Source of the DNA: Ascaris suum
Taxonomy: Eukaryota; Nematoda; Chromadorea; Rhabditida; Ascarididae
NCBI GenBank assembly: GCA_013433145.1
Contig: CM024176.1
Span: 7,302,520-7,366,519, forward strand
Reading direction: 5' to 3'
Length of the DNA: 64,000 nucleotides
Part shown: piece after piece, positions 20,255 to 35,600 of the stretch
How the letters are laid out: each line of letters starts with the position of its first letter
Position numbering within the stretch: position 1 is the first letter of the stretch
Notes under the pieces: generated by a model
The model's input: the letters and a program-made list of their open reading frames with translations, nothing else
The model's database searches: none
What the model was told of the DNA's origin: nothing
Translations under genes and position numbers: made by a program

Positions 20255-23200
20255 GTAAATACCAACATGCCAAAACGCACAGACAGTTTAACATGCCCAC
20301 TAGTTTTGTTTGCGTTCATTGCCTAGCGGAACACCAGTTTATTAGCCTTAAGACGTGATGACTAAAGAGTAACGTTACAATGGCGATGGATACAGAGGCT
20401 ATTGAATAAGCAGCAAAAAGCAATGAGGAACAGAGGCGATATGCAGGATTGCTACCGCACCTGAAACTATGGAGGTAACAAATAGGAAAAAAACAAACCG
20501 CTTAGAACTACAACGAATAAGCTTCTTGAGAAACGCCATATCTATTTGGGCTGTGCAGCTACTTTCCAAGTTCAGCAGAAAGGCTCATACCCTTATAAAG
20601 CACATGAATACTTTTCAAACGTCGTTTGATATTTAGAGATCTGCTGAGAAAGCGATTCATTCCGATCCGAGGTTTATCGAAAGATGCGAATTTGAAAGTG
20701 CTTTCAATTATGGTCTGATGGAATGGGATCTTGCTAGCTCTATGCTTTACAAATGAAAATTTAAATTTGCTCATTATCTGATTTAATAAAACCATTTACA
20801 TCCTCATAACGATAGCGTAGGGACGTCGTGCAAAACTATTTCCTAAGAACACCCGAAGTTCACCTAAAACATTTCCATCCAGAACATTCTAGACGTAATA
20901 CGAGTCCGTAAGTCCTCCAATTCAGATACTAATTAGCGCCCAACTGAAGTTCTCCATAGCTGCGTTGTTAACCGAATTTGCACAGTAGATAACGCTTCAA
21001 ACAGCACAGCTTTCAGATAAGAATTGAATAGCTACTCTTTTTTTGCACTTTTTTCGCCGTTTGAACTGTTATTAATTAATTCCATATAGAGAAGCATGCT
21101 GAAGGAAGAGGGATAATAAGCATTTTTGTATCGCGATCACCCGATGAATCGGTTTCACGAGTCATCGGAAAGAAAGGCTTCAGAAAAAATTATGTACTCG
21201 CAATATGATAAATCTGGCCGACTGGAAGTCTCCAAAAGATTTGTTTTCGCATGATCCGATCGCTGTATATGATGATCCAATCGGTATAAAACGCATACAA
21301 ATTCCATAGTCCTTCTCAACGTCCATAAATTCTTTTCAGTTTGGTGTATCAATGCAAAATACTGTATACTCGCTCTTTCCATTGTAGAGTATTTCCTAAT
21401 CGAAGCTTCCGTGGTATGAGAGGCAAACATGAACATGGGCACAACATCATAGTGAGAGGTGAATGAATTCGGTGAAATAAATTCTCGATAGCAAATAATG
21501 AATGTCACATTTTTCACTATGTCACAGGGGAACAAGATGTTGCATCAGCAGTTATGCGCATTCCGTCATTTCCTATATAGGAACTACAAGAATTCTTTAA
21601 CATGGATTGTACACTGTGTTGGAAACAAATGTAAATGTATCTATTGCATCAAACCACAAATGGCGAGAAATCTAGCAAAATTGCAATTGCAATAATAACA
21701 AAGGATGAGTGAAACCAGCGATCGAGCAACGACAGTCATTTGTGCGTTCCTAAGTACAGACGAGAAAAGGACGAGAAGCTAAAGGCGACAATATTAAAAA
21801 CTTGAGGAATAAATTCAATATGCGCATGATCGATGGCTTTATCAATATTCTCCAATACAGACGTGAAAAAAATATCATAGGAGAAGAGAAAATGACTGTG
21901 CTTGTTTCAGCAAAATGCACATAACTCATAGATGAAAGCAACCCAAGCAAACGAAAAAAAGACGCAGTTAAATCTACAGATCGATGATGCTGCACACCTG
22001 CACAATAGATGAACGTTAAATTACGGAGAAATTATTGCAGAAAATTTGCACCTCGCTTGACGCATAGAATATAGATTATTTTTGTAACAAGTTTGCTTCT
22101 TGCCTAGTGTAAGTAACGGATTTCCTTGCCAGACGAAATACTCACTGCAGGGCTTTGATTAACATGCTGCATATGGCTCTCCACAGACACTCGTACATTG
22201 GAAGGACGTAAAAAAGGTGGATAACCTTGAAATGTGAACGACCCGCTTTGAGCTGAATGATCGCAAGCTAGGTGGCGGAGGAGCACTAAGCACATTGCTC
22301 GAGACGCTACTTGAACTCATAACAGTTCGTCCATTACGCAAATATTAGCAGATGATCGTCGTGAAGGATCCTCGCTCAGTGTGCCATCAGGTGCGCAACA
22401 GAAAATATAACGCGACAACTTCTATTACACCAGCACTGCATTATACCGCACGTGCCATCAAGACAGCAAGGTTAATCAGTACAACATCCATCAGCACTGT
22501 TCTCCATTCAGCAGTAAGACTGACATAATCTGCGTACGAGTAACCCCTAACCGGATCACACAACAAAAACGACGTTGATGTGTATGCGTCGTCGGGCATT
22601 GGCAATAAAAGATGCCATGAAAGTCAACTCGCTCCAATCCTTGATAAGAAGTAATGCTGTGAATCAAGAGTGCTTCAGTGCTCTAAAAAATATGATTCCC
22701 TCGTTTCATGACGAGGAAGCCAATTCCTCTTTATACCCTAAATGGATGAAGATCATAGGACTATGCCCCTGAGTACCTGGTCTAGCAGTACTGGAGGCAC
22801 GATGCCAATAAGCGCTACCTCAATTAGGTGCAATCAAACCGGAGATCTTATAGATGAGCTTAACTGGATGAGCACGAGATTTAGGAGGAGAAGAAACAAA
22901 CGGACGATTGGGAAGCCGTCGGCTTGTGAAGTCGTTCGTAAGTGTGAAACAAGTGGAAGGCATTCAGCATGGATTTTTTTTTTGTTAGCCGCCAAGTGGG
23001 CAACATAGAAGCGTTGGGTTATCGGAAATGGCACATTGCATCATAATTGAAGTTGTTGCAGCCAACCGCGCAATTGTTAGCCCTCACATTTTGTGCCACT
23101 CTTGTTATATACAATTTGCGCTTTCGTACAACTAACTCTTCGTTGTTGCACTCAACCACCCTTCCATCTAGTTCAACAAAATAGCGTTGCATCATTGATT

Positions 23201-26200
23201 GGTGGTGATGCTTGTGGAAATGCTCAACAACCTTTCCGTTACGAACAACGATGCATCCCCTATTTGATAAAAGCTCGTGTCTGTTGCTTAAACCTATGCT
23301 ATCATGAAACCACTATTTATCTATTTTTTTTTCACTTTTTAGTATATTATCATTCACTCGTTGGATTTTGCAGCAGCCGACGAGCTGGGTGTTCCAAAAA
23401 AGGGGTGCATACTTGTTGAACGTCTGCAATAATGGGAGGTTTTCTACACTTATTCAAAAGGAAGATGCTAATGTATGATTTTAGAAGACAGAAACGTAAA
23501 ACGAAGTAAAATAAAATCGAGAACTAAAAAAGACAGGAGAAAGACTGATAACATATCAAGGATACAGGTGAACAAAAATCTAGACAAATCGTGAAGGCGG
23601 ACCAGTGGATAGATGGGGACAAAAGAAATTGCGGCAGTTTCGAAGAAGTGGGGTGAACAAAGATGATGAAAAAAGCTAGTACGGCATCATCTATGAGGAT
23701 TCGAGACGACTGGCATCCGACTTGGCAAGAAAACGTTTCGTTAGCAAAATGTCTAGTGTGACCAGCAGACTATTCTACAGTTCTCAAAAAGAAAATGCAA
23801 GCTATAGGAGTCGCCTCTGACCGCATGCGTACATCTTTCAGCTCTGCATTCCTTGCATTTATTTATGGAATAATCATGAATATTCAAATGAATTAATAAT
23901 TGGGAAGCACGTGACCTGGCTACTTTTCAGCCGTTACGAGAATCATCTCTGTCGCTCCTGACCACTTGTTTTCTGCCTCCCACCTTGCAGCTGACTCTTT
24001 CAGGTCTCCGAATTTATTCATAAGAAATATTTCTCGTTAAATGCCCTCTGGTATAAGTTCGGTGAAACCTATTTAGGAAATTCAAGGCTCACCGGTCGGT
24101 TGGAGCTTCGCCTTCAAAACCGCCAACGAGCGTTTTCATTTAGCATCTCCAATACACTTGCGGAATCAGATGATAGGAGAATGGAAAATTAGAATGATTG
24201 CAAGAACGCACAAAAATCAGCTACTCTTCGTCACTGAAACTTTTCAGGCTACAACTATGAAGTCTCCAAGGCTTTTTTCCCCCAAAGTTTGATCCTTTCA
24301 GCTGTCTCGGTGCGTTCAGCCTCTAAGTAATGCTCATTTTACGAACAGATGTAATCAGTGACATTTACGATACGAGCATCGAAACACCGAAAACAGCGTT
24401 AAGAAGTGACTTGCAAACCAAAGCACGTTTGCGCCACTTTTCTACACATCGGTTTCTTATCGAGTAAAAATAGAAGCTGATAAATACGAGATCTTCCTAT
24501 CCACCTTTATAAAACACACTAGAGAACTGATCTGATCAGCGGGTAGGCGACATTACACCTCATTTGGATAGCAAACAATTGCACCCGAGAAATTACCGCC
24601 TTCCTTGTTAAACGATCATAGCGGGGTGAAGAAAAAGGTAGAGTAATCAAAGACACCAAACATTTAAAAGGGTGAATGCTTGGAGGTATAGCAGAGCACC
24701 ACCTTCAGTTCTGATGCAATCCTCTTCAGTTGAATCGCCCGAGGGTAGGAATGGGGCACAAGCTTTCCTCCACTGCTAAAATTTAATCTGTCTTCCAAGG
24801 ATGCATTCCTCCACTGTCTATAGACAAAATCATTTGGCTTTAAGCACTTAGTCGAGCATCCGGAGGCGCCGCCTCGCACGGTTCACTTTGTGATTTGCGT
24901 TACGCTTTATTCAGCCGAAGCACTAACAAATCCGCGCTTTGCATGACTTGTTCGAATTCACTCCCCCTCGCAGAGTTATCTCCCTCTCCTCCTATCCCCA
25001 TTTCTCCTCTCCTCCTTTCAAGAAACATTTTACAACTTGCTCAGCTGAGTTTGGGGTTAGACATTGCAACTTAGCGGTAGAGCCGCTCATTCCATCAGGA
25101 TCACACGACGCAACAGCTGCAGATTTCACGTATACAGTTATCGGCATAAGGTATACAATGTCCTTACTGTGAAACTTTGGAACGAATTGCTATCAGTTAT
25201 TTTATAAGTGATGCTCAAAGCCTGTCCCACTTTCGCAATCTCTCGTTCGTGATGGTTGCAGCTTGCATATAAGATATAGCAGAAAAGCCTACTAGAAAGA
25301 GTAATTAGCTATATGCTTTTTACACGTGAAAACGCCTGAAAACAACTGCTGATTACTAGATGTTCTAGCTGGTTAAATGTAACTTAAATTCAGCGTCGTT
25401 TTCGGCAGAGAAATTAGAGAGAATTACTTTCCAGTTTTATTTAAAGACAGTCACATAGATATATCCAACTTAGCGCGTCTCTGGATAAAATTTAAAAATG
25501 GATCCAATCCAAAATCCCATGCCTTTCACCTCAGTAAACTTCGGTAACCTGCAAGTATCCCTACCGCAAACACAAGTCGAGTAATTTTTTGGGCGTTCGC
25601 TTGTATGGATAGGTTCGGGAATAAAGAACTGACTCTAGGTGGAACATTATACCTATACATTACCAAGTTTCCGAGGGAATGCTTCGTGACAACACTCCGG
25701 ACACCAAATTCCCGGCAATGCGCTAAAAAAAGGTGTCACCAAGATTCAAAAGAAAACGACTGCAACGACAGCACCGTATTTCATGAACTGGCTCAATGAC
25801 CCGTCTTCAAAATATTCAAGCCTGTCACATTTTTCGATTTTTCCGGTGCTCATTCAAATTAGCTTCTGAAATGCGTTTCGTGACGATAAAAGCCGATTCC
25901 TCAACCAGTTGCAAGATTTTCTCATTTAATAACGAAACAGTATTATGAGAAGTTTTACGTGGATATGCGTCCAATTGGTGATTAAAAATCGCCTCTGCTG
26001 CTATAAGAAAACGTCAAGTTACTCACTGCGATTGTTCGTTTTCTTCGGTGCCAATGCAATCAGTAAAATACGGTTATTTCTAAGGAGTTGTTTCGTTTTC
26101 TTATTGGTCACAGATTGCCAAAAATATTTTGGTGGAATTTTATATATGACTCAAACGATCTCTGAGCAGTGAAAAAGCCCTTCGGTTAATCCGGCTTCCT

Positions 26201-29200
26201 TGACTATACGCATGGCACAAACATGTGTGGATGGTGTTTCCTTATGTACTTTCATCTTAGAAGGAAATGTATCTTAAATTACGAAATCTGACAATATTAT
26301 TATATCACTTGAAGGAGAGCGATAAAACGGAGGAATATCGTTTGAAAGATGACTATTCGTTTCCTTATTTCTCTTCAAAACTCAAAATCGTTACGGTCGG
26401 AGTATTTCGATTATTTATCCCTCTTCTCTTCCATTGAATCATTCTGCAGTTATGTTGGATTGTCCACTCTCAGTTCACCGTTCACCCGTATTTAACAATT
26501 CTTTGATGCTTTAATCTTCCGCAAATCACTTTTTTTTTGCTCTTTTGCATATTATGGAGGATTCATATGTATGCATCTGCATATGTATCCGTCCGTTACT
26601 TTCAACTCGAGAACCACTAAACAGGAGATAGAAAATTCTGCGATATAGCGCCATCGTGAGATAGCTATCCATTTGATTTAATGAACTTGAGAGGAATTAA
26701 TACACTTAATGGTGGGAAAAATTGGCGTGCATTTACAAAGAAACGCATCTTTTGTAAATAAACTTGCAAAAGAAGGTTTTTAAATTTGTTCTTTGCAATT
26801 TATAAAAGTGGATGCACAAATAAATGGAATGCAAAATGGCATATGCTATTTGTAATTTTGGCGGTTCTTTTTCGCCTTTTTCTTTCATACTTTTTTGTGA
26901 TATTTGCGGCATCCACATTCCATTATTAGTAACTATATTCTACATTTTACTCAGTTTTTTAATTTTATGTGGATTTCAAATACTCCATTCAATTTTGACA
27001 TTAGCATTTTGAAATAGGTGAAATCGTTTCGTTGAACCCGGAAAAGTTAGCAACACATGAAATCTATAAAATTTCAACACGGAAAGAAAGTGCATTACCA
27101 TGGAAATCGCCGAATAGGTGAAAGAATGGAGCTTTCTTGTAAGACTTTATGTGGATGGTGAATGAATTGAGACAGGAATACATCACTTTTTTGAGAAATT
27201 AAAAAGAAAATTCTTATTAACGCAATTATGACAATGACCTGTGAATGCAAACATCTAAGCAAACAACTTCAAGAAATCGCTTATACTCATAGTCAAAATA
27301 CGCAAATAGTCATAGTCAAAATATCAATTGTTGTCCCTCATCATATTTACCGACTATTAATCGTTTCTGTTACATTCGTCAACATGATGTAATACTATCT
27401 CATGTACTCATTTCAGTCCATTCAGAATTCAAAATAGTGAATAAGAAAGAGCCGAATATTTATTGTGAGTACGAGTAAAAGCAAATTTAAAAGCATGCAT
27501 TTTTGTTGAAGGTTGGCAAAACTTCGTTGCGTACATGGAAAAAGTTCTTTGTTAAATCTAGAGCATTCGGTCGTTCCTACGACGTATTAGAAATTGCAAA
27601 GCTAAGTGCGCAGATATTGAGAGTTACGGAAGAAGCTCATGCGAACAATAAGCAAGTCCGATGGGATTTAGAGATAGTCGTTTGAGTAGGCGAAAAAAAA
27701 GTAAGTCTAGTTCACATTTCAGCAGAAAGTTGTCTGTAGTTTTATGAAGTAGTGAATTGCCTCATCATCAAATCATCTAGTAAAATGCGCATATGTGCGA
27801 TAAAGATTGATCAAATGGGTTACGGGGATCGCTTTGGAAGCGATCAGAATGCACAGAAACGAAAAGCGTGAGACAGGACTCACTTGGTTACTCTTCGTCA
27901 AGCAGCGACTCATAATTTGTCATGCATCAAAATTTACGGCTATAAAATAGGATAGACGATGACATTTTTGAATAAGGATATGAGCGTAGTTACAAATCTG
28001 TCTGATTCTTCGTAACTTTATGCATTGCGCGTGAAATTAAATAGAAATCCCTCAGTGTTGAATATTGCATATGTGGAAGGGATTGTGTCCGAAAAAATTC
28101 TTCCCCCAGAACTGATTTTGGATTAGGTTGAGAACGAAATGTCAGAGATTTACTTCTAGTAAAGGCCACGTAAATCGCGTTAAGACGCTTTTTAACACCA
28201 TTATTTTAATTTCGTAAGGTACTATAATATTCTACGGTAGCGGATCCTTTATTTCCCCATCTCGCTGTCCCCATCCACCGAAGGTGCTCAAAGTTGAACA
28301 GATAAATCAGATGATTTTGATTACGTTTCTCGAATCTAGCCGAATTGCTCTTTCACTCTATCGTTCTTCAGTAAAACACGATGACGTTTCAAAAAATATA
28401 GATGAATTAAAGCTCTACAACAAAAGGAAGCACATTGTTTGCAACTTACCGTATGAGTCTTGCGGCGAAACGAGCCTTTGCAAACATATTCGTTCGCGCA
28501 TCACCACGACATCACTGCTGTTGTGTCACTGCTAACGGTAAATACCCTTATATTCCTCATTTGAGCGCAACCCACCGCAATTCTTTAGAGCTGCCACTCT
28601 TAACATCTTTATAGTAGAACGAGTTACCAAATTTACACAAACAAAAGCCACGTTCACTCTTACTCACAGTGTTCAGTTGGCCTGCTGCAATTAAAAGAGC
28701 GTTTTGCATTATAGACGGATGGGCACATAATCTTGGAAACCCATTTTTTATGGATGATTCAGAGGAGCAACAAGAGATTTTTTTCACGCAAGCATGATGA
28801 TGTGAAGCTTGTTGATATTTGTCGATAGTTTCTAAAGAAACAAATATGCATTCGGGTTATTGAAAGAGAAAAAGAACTCGTCGATCTTAGTGGAAAGAAT
28901 GTTGTCTTAGTGGCTATATTGCGGTAATGCACATGACAACTAAACACGAAACTAAATTCATAAAAACGTTGATCGCTTCAATTCAGCCACTCAACAACAG
29001 GCTTTTTTTGATAAAGAGCGGAAATTTTCGCCACAATCTTGTCACGAACGTAAGCAAGCTGGCAGCAAGAATATAACTGCTTGAACAGCATGTGGTCGAA
29101 CGACGTGAACAAAATGTTATTTGCGTATTAATTGAATGCTTTTCTAGCAGCATTTAATGCAACAAAACGTTAAATGCGAACCAATTATAATGCAATAATG

Positions 29201-30850
29201 CACATTCAGCCTCCGGTTGACGAAAGCAATAAGCGAGCATGAAAAATGTAAATTCAACTCGGCCAAACACAAGTTTCATTGTATATTTCAACTTTTAGGC
29301 AACGTTTGGGGGTTAATTTTTTTTTGCCCTATTTGAATGACCAAAGAATCATCTCATCCAAATGAGGAAAGCAGGCAGAAAATAACTGAATAATTCGATG
29401 CTGGAGGTATATAACAAACTTTGTGATTTATAATCTTAGAAGTTCATGCGGCTCCGAAGGCTCCACATATAATTAAGGTCAATATTCAACATACGCACCG
29501 TACTACACAAATAGTTCATGTATATGGCAAATATATACTACGCAAAGAGGATGCAAAACACATTAAAAGAGAACATGAATGAGAATCGTCTTCCTAAAGA
29601 AGCGAAACTGTTAATTAAACAACACAAATCTCTATCAGAATGACGTTCAGTGTGTTTTGAAAAAGATTAGCAGAAGATTCGAAATGCCTGCCATTTCAAA
29701 AACTCCAAAAAGTGAAGTGCACTGTTTATTGAAACACGGAATGTACACTAAAGCATGCAAATAACGCTCGTTCATAAGTACGAAACGAAACCGAACAAGT
29801 CGTAGTGATCGAATATTAACGCCTCCTTTGCTTTTAATGGTGTACTCAATGATATATGCGTGATTATCACATTTTTGCAATTAGAACATCCTTTCCCCCA
29901 AAACTTTCGATCAGAGAGGAATAAACGTGCAGTGATGATGGCAAATCGCAAGGAGAAATTTAGGGCAAATCAAATATGAGGAATAAGAAAAAAGCCACAC
30001 TGGGAGGCGTAACGTAATGGCATCTTAACTGGTTCGGCAAATCAACAGAGTTTTCACCATAGACCTAAGCATCCTATCAAGCTGATTAAACCAAAGTGTT
30101 TCCTGATTATTCCGTTGCTGTTAAAGAAATCGTCCGTTCTGAAGTTGAAGAAATACAGCTAGATCGGTAATAATAGCAGGAAGAGCACAGAACAAGCGAA
30201 TGACGGGATATCGATTGACGACAGAAGCTCGAAATTACGCCAGAGAAGGATTTTTCACTAATATCTCAGAGCCAGCACAGTGAACCAACTCGTCCCACCA
30301 ACAGCAAAACAGGAGGAGAAGCATCCCTCAGCAGTTGGCACGATTCGTGCTTTTACGTTTCATCTGGCTAATCCAAAAAAACTTCACGTATTATTAATTG
30401 ACAACAACTAAAGGAAATAATGCGCTCATGTTCTTATTAACTCGGCTATTCGCGAAAGTTCCGCAGAAGATTTCTTTCCCTTTTTCGACTGGTGTAAACT
30501 GGAAAACATGCCTATGCAAAACGTGCGGGATTCTTTTTCATAAATTCTCCATAACTCATAAATTTAAGTTGATGGGCGAATGATAAACAATCTGCCGGAG
30601 GAAATCAATGATATGGATTGCACGCGCTATGTTTGGTGACTCAAGGCTTACTTGTTCCCGAGGTGAGACGGCTATAGGGAGGAAATGGACAGAAAAACGC
30701 ATTTAGCACATGGACAGATTCGTTGACGAGTAAAAAGTCAGTGTTAGTTCATCTGATTGTTCGCACTATGTACTCATCAGGTATACTGCATTATGTGCAC
30801 ATTGGTACTGACGAGATCTTATCTAAGAGGGTGATGGGCCAGCGAATGCG
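20255..30850. other. Gene-poor AT-rich sequence
   Basis: Over 10 kb with no gene I can support. A 14-bp sequence (TCATAGTCAAAATA) is repeated at 27287-27300 and 27310-27323. A run of ten T lies at 22974-22983. The open frames are short. One 60-codon frame (27503-27685) looks somewhat protein-like but has no clear splice context. Confidence 0.45.
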
Positions 30851-30927
30851 TCCAGTGTAGCTACGCGGTACAGCTATACCCAGCAAGCCAGAGGTCGTAG
30901 GCCTATCCCCACCTGCGGACACAGTTT
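30850..30927 (+). repeat. tRNA-like segment, possible SINE head or tRNA pseudogene
   Basis: A tRNA-like layout is visible. An A-box-like TAGCTACGCGGTAC (about 30858-30871) forms a D arm with stem AGCT/AGCT and a GG-containing loop. About 30 nt later comes AGAGGTCGTAGG and CCTATCCCCAC, which resembles a T arm and a degenerate B box. The acceptor ends pair only partly (TCC with GGA), and no clean anticodon stem forms, so it is not a working tRNA. It may be a decayed tRNA gene or the pol III head of a SINE. No second copy was seen in the window. Confidence 0.3.
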
Positions 30928-32560
30928 TCATTGGTCATCATAGAAGATCATTATTGCCGAACTAGACTATAGTTGGCTGCAAGCTAACTGCTATCCGCTG
31001 CATGCAGAGAAGCTGAGACAGTGCGCGCTTTTCCATGCGCCCACCTGATTGACAGCTTTCGTAAAAGAATTAATAAAACCTGCTGAAGACTGCATCCAAG
31101 TTCAACTGATCCGATCGTTGGTACACTCTACCACAAGAAATTTCTTCAAGAACAGGCTTATGTAAATGGGAAATTCAACTGACATGGAAATTTCTATTGT
31201 CATAAACAGTGCATAACTACTTTCGCAGTTCGCAGGTTAGTGTATCATCGTAGACGTCACGGCATCGTGCCCATTATGATGGCGAAACCTTGCATTTTCA
31301 GCTGAAATGACTCCGATTGGAACTCACCGCTCTGACGCTGAGACGCAGATACCCCACGCGCTTTCCAAAGCAAACTTGCAGAAGCACACGATCAACAGTG
31401 CTTCATAATGCGTACCAAATGCGTAAACTATTGATTGTATGAAGTCATATTTGAAAATTCGTTGCTGAGCCAGCGCTTAACTACGTGTAGAGCTATGTTG
31501 ATATATGCTTTTTATGGCTCCTTTAAGCATCAAGAGGATGAAGTAGAAGCGAAGTTGAGCTAGGACGATCGCTGTATGGGACACTTTCGATGTGCAAAAT
31601 TTCATCACTACGGCTTTTGTGACTCTCAGCGCGAACGTATGGCAGACATAATCAGTTTTTGGAGAAAAAAATGCGATAAATGGAGTATGTCGATGTAATA
31701 AGGTGGTTATCATGGAAACCTCGCTTGAAATTGCGAGGATTTCTAAAATTCTAAATCGAGGCGTTTGAAAGTGGAATGGAAAATGTGCTATTTCTCCACA
31801 AACGGCAACAAATGAAACTGAAAATAAAAAGAGCTCAGTGATAAGGCAGCAACATGAAAAGTCGCAGAATTTCATGCAAAGTTTTGATAATATTCGAAGC
31901 ATCGAAAGCACTCACTCACTCTTCGGAAAGCTTAGAATCGAGCCATTATGAACTGTTTGAGCGGCGTTTAATGCAGCGAGTGTGCAATTGAGGAAGCGCA
32001 ATTTTCGATTTCTTCTGCAAGTGTGGAATTTGTCATTTCCATTACTCCATCAACGCCTCGTTCAAGAGCCATATGGCAACGCTTGTAGTCAGCGTTTGCC
32101 TGTGCGAATAGTTTCCAGATATAATCCTTTCATACTTCAATTTTAAAAAGTAACAATATAATAAAATTTAGTTAAAATATATGAGAGTTCTCTACAGAAA
32201 TGCATAACAGCTCTTTTTCTTTCGCAACGCTGCAGAAGGTGAGCAAAGAAGAACACTTGTGATCACTATGGAAATGGATAATGCATTGATTCTGTGAAAG
32301 AGCTGAGCGGATTAAAACATTGAACAACAACATGCTGACATTCTCAGCCTTAATTCCTCTTACCGGCCAATTCCTCTTCTTTCCCCTCTCATCCTCCTCC
32401 CTCCTTCACCATCGTCCACTCCGCCGACTTTGACGGTGAAAACATTTCGACACTCTCAAGCTTGAAAACGTTCATCCTTTGTCCACCTTATTGGTAACAT
32501 TTCACGGCAAGCTCAATACTTCCGTGCGAATGAAGCGAAGAATTCACGTTTCCGTAGACG
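30928..32560. other. Gene-poor sequence
   Basis: No gene recognised. A 144-codon minus-strand open frame (31911-31477) is hydrophobic and Cys/Phe-rich but has no domain that I recognise, and it is most likely chance. Confidence 0.45.
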
Positions 32561-32614
32561 TGCACTTGAATTTGCACTTGAATTCACCTTTGCACTTGAA
32601 ATTCACCTTTGCAC
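32561..32614. repeat. Short tandem repeat, 18-19 bp unit
   Basis: About two and a half copies of a TGCACTTGAATTCACCTT-like unit: a partial copy at 32561, full copies at 32573-32590 and 32591-32609, and a truncated copy after that. The copies differ by single-base changes and one inserted A. Confidence 0.75.
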
Positions 32615-35600
32615 GGAATTTCTTCCGTCGGCGAGATTTTCTATCGGCATTAGCCACTTGGCAGCTCACACGAATATCAGTTGTTGTCGTCACCCCACTC
32701 CCCTCCTCTACCATTTAGTCATCATATTAGCTCGACCGCTCGATGAATGCAACATTGACTGACTTCATGTTGCAAAAGACAGCAGTCTTTTATAAAAGGA
32801 TAAAAGCTGTTCACATTCATGCGAAGGCCACTGAAGCGAATTAGATGAGGAAAAATTAGTTGAAAACTAACGGCATTCGCGTAAAGGCGTGACCGATACT
32901 TTAACGGCGCTCATATGCATAGCACCTATGCACGACCTTTCGTCTTGCTCATCAAACAGTGGAGCATAGAGTAGGTAATAAAGAACAACGGACGACGGTT
33001 TTGCGATGGTGAGCACTTCAAAAAGAACGTCGTTATCACCCTCTCAAAAGAATTTGTTCCCTCGTATCTGCGTCAACTTTTGTCCCCCGAAGAGTGAGTG
33101 TTGAATATGCTTTTTTTCGAACAATTGACTTCTTTGAATAGAGACTCACACGCTCAAATAGCTAATAGCTCACAAATATTGCATTATTTAAGACGATGAT
33201 ACCTATTCACGTAATTTCAAAGCTTCAATAGGTATTGATGCGTCTCTCCAATGAAAATTAGCAAAAACACTGCTGAGCTCTTCTCTCTTTCGAAGATTAG
33301 CATGTAGATTAATGGTTGCGAATTTCATCAAGATGATGAGCTGAGACACATAGTTCATATGCAATTGTAACGGGTCACAGATGCGGAGGTTTTTTTTCTC
33401 CACAAAAGCACAAAACTCGTTTATTCGAATATAAAAAGCATTTTTGTATATGTTGAAATAGATGAGAGCATTCAGCGAATTCTAACGCTTAAATGCCGAA
33501 AAAGTTTTTGGGCATCAAATATCTTACTGTTTAGGCAATTGTAAAGTTTGAAGGACATTTTTTGAGAGAGCGGAAGACTCATTTGTGACTTGAAGAGAAC
33601 AAACAAGTGACGTGATTATGTATGTATGTGAAAACGGCCTAAATTGCACATTTCATGCGGACAAAATTAGATTTGTCGGCATCTAAAAAATACTTAAAAG
33701 TGATTTTAGTGCACTTCAACGGTAGTTTTTCAACGCTGAAAGCAAAACGATTAATCGCTGCAAAGTAATACAAAAGAGTGCCAAAATCTGCGCTCTCATT
33801 GGGTTCTATGAGTACCATCATTGGCAGTATGAGCATATACATGGAAGTGCCTCATGAAGAAGAAAACGAGCAGAAATGCGTTGGCAATTATTCATGACTG
33901 CTTGTTACAAACAAATAAACTATGTGAAGTGCACCTAACAAAGCGCACGGGACAGCAAGTGCTAGGAATATTCGTGAATTTCATAGAGTTTTGTGCACAA
34001 AAACAACAGACAATAGGACATTGGGAACAAAGGATAAGTAAGAGTTGCTCATAAGCCTGCCTAAAACATGAATTAAATTGCGGAAAAAAGTCGACTTACA
34101 ATGTAAGCACATATTCAGTTAACAGGTATTAAAGAATTTACTCAAAGGATCAAGTTCCGATGAAAGAAAATAGCAATGAATCAAGTATGAAGGATGCGAT
34201 GCCGTCATCGATACACAGCAAATATTGGCAGAAGGAATAGAATAAAAGATCGATGATAAGCTATATCAGGTATGCTGCTTGTGCAAGTGTAAATATCCTA
34301 GGAAACCGAATGTATACTCAAAATCCCACTACTCTCTAACTTTAATGATTTTGTCGCAAAGAAACTTTTCTGAATCTTTTATAACTTCATCAAGATTATT
34401 TCATTTCGTATATCCACATCCTTATTTGAGCATTTTAGGTACAATCTTTGGAGGTCGTTCATTTCGACGACGAAAACAGTTACGACTCTTTTGTTTTCAT
34501 GTGCAAGACATTTTTTGAATAGGCTCTGCTTTATGGCTAATGTTGATGCTAGAAACAATTCACTCATACACGATTTGTTGTTGTGCGAAAACAATAACGA
34601 CAATGGGCAACCGTTTAAAGAAATGTGTCCTAGATGGATTCATGCCCAGTTATTTAACGCCATCCGCATGTTTCCTTCAGCGTTTTCACGAACAAAGGCT
34701 TAGCTTTGTCAATCGCTCCTTTGATCACATACACTCGCTTTGCTTGCCTAACAAAGAAGGTCACCACAAGTGAGTTACTCCACTGGGCAATTCGCAAAAG
34801 TCGGCAGGCTCATTTCTTTCATAAACCATCAGTCTAGCATCCAGCCGACCAAGAATGATGAAATTCCGGGATTAAAGCGAAATTTCAATAGCTTTATTCT
34901 AGGCGAAATTCGGTTTTATCATTTTCTATTTCTTCGCCGCGATGAAAAGTCGGCAGTCAAGATATTGAAAATAATTTCAGTTTCCAACTAAGGTCACTTG
35001 CAACCGAAAGCTACTGGTCTATCAGCAGAGAATTTCTGTATGAAGGGACACAAGCGTAGCGCGAGCGCCAAATTTTCCCCCCGATGTTACTCTTGCCTTG
35101 GCGCAAACAGAACTGAAACGTTTGAGGCCCACAAACGCGATCTGAAAGCACATGTTAGACCAGCTAAAATTGTGTCATCGGGAGAAAAGCTCTGTCACAA
35201 TCCGGACTCGTAACCGACAGCTCTTTCCCTCCATGGAGACATCCAAATCACTAAACTGTTTTAGTATGTTCTGTCAGCAATTTCTAATTTTGTTGTTTTG
35301 CACAGCTTTCAGTCTCCGCCAGGCATTTCGTCAAAATATGGCTCACACTCAAACAAATTCGACCATAAATATCAACCTTTTGTCGGAATTAGAATGAGAG
35401 TGCGGTGTGGAGAAAATTCCAACAAATTATGAACTCAGGGCAGAAGGAGCCGAGACGAGCGATGAAAATGCGCAAAAAATACGGCACCCTCAATTAATTT
35501 CGGCTATGTGAGAAAGCCAGAGTGGCATTTGTTTCCAGATCATGACAGCAAATTTCGAAGTTGTGGCAATGTTTTCGAGTTTTCGGGAATGGTATTCGCC

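Noticed and set aside
27503..27685. 60-codon frame with protein-like composition
   Set aside because: It ends at a stop before the nearest good donor (GTAAGT near 27700), and the upstream acceptor is weak.
31477..31911. 144-codon hydrophobic minus-strand open frame
   Set aside because: Hydrophobic, Cys/Phe-rich composition is expected from AT-rich sequence read on the opposite strand, and there is no known domain or start context.
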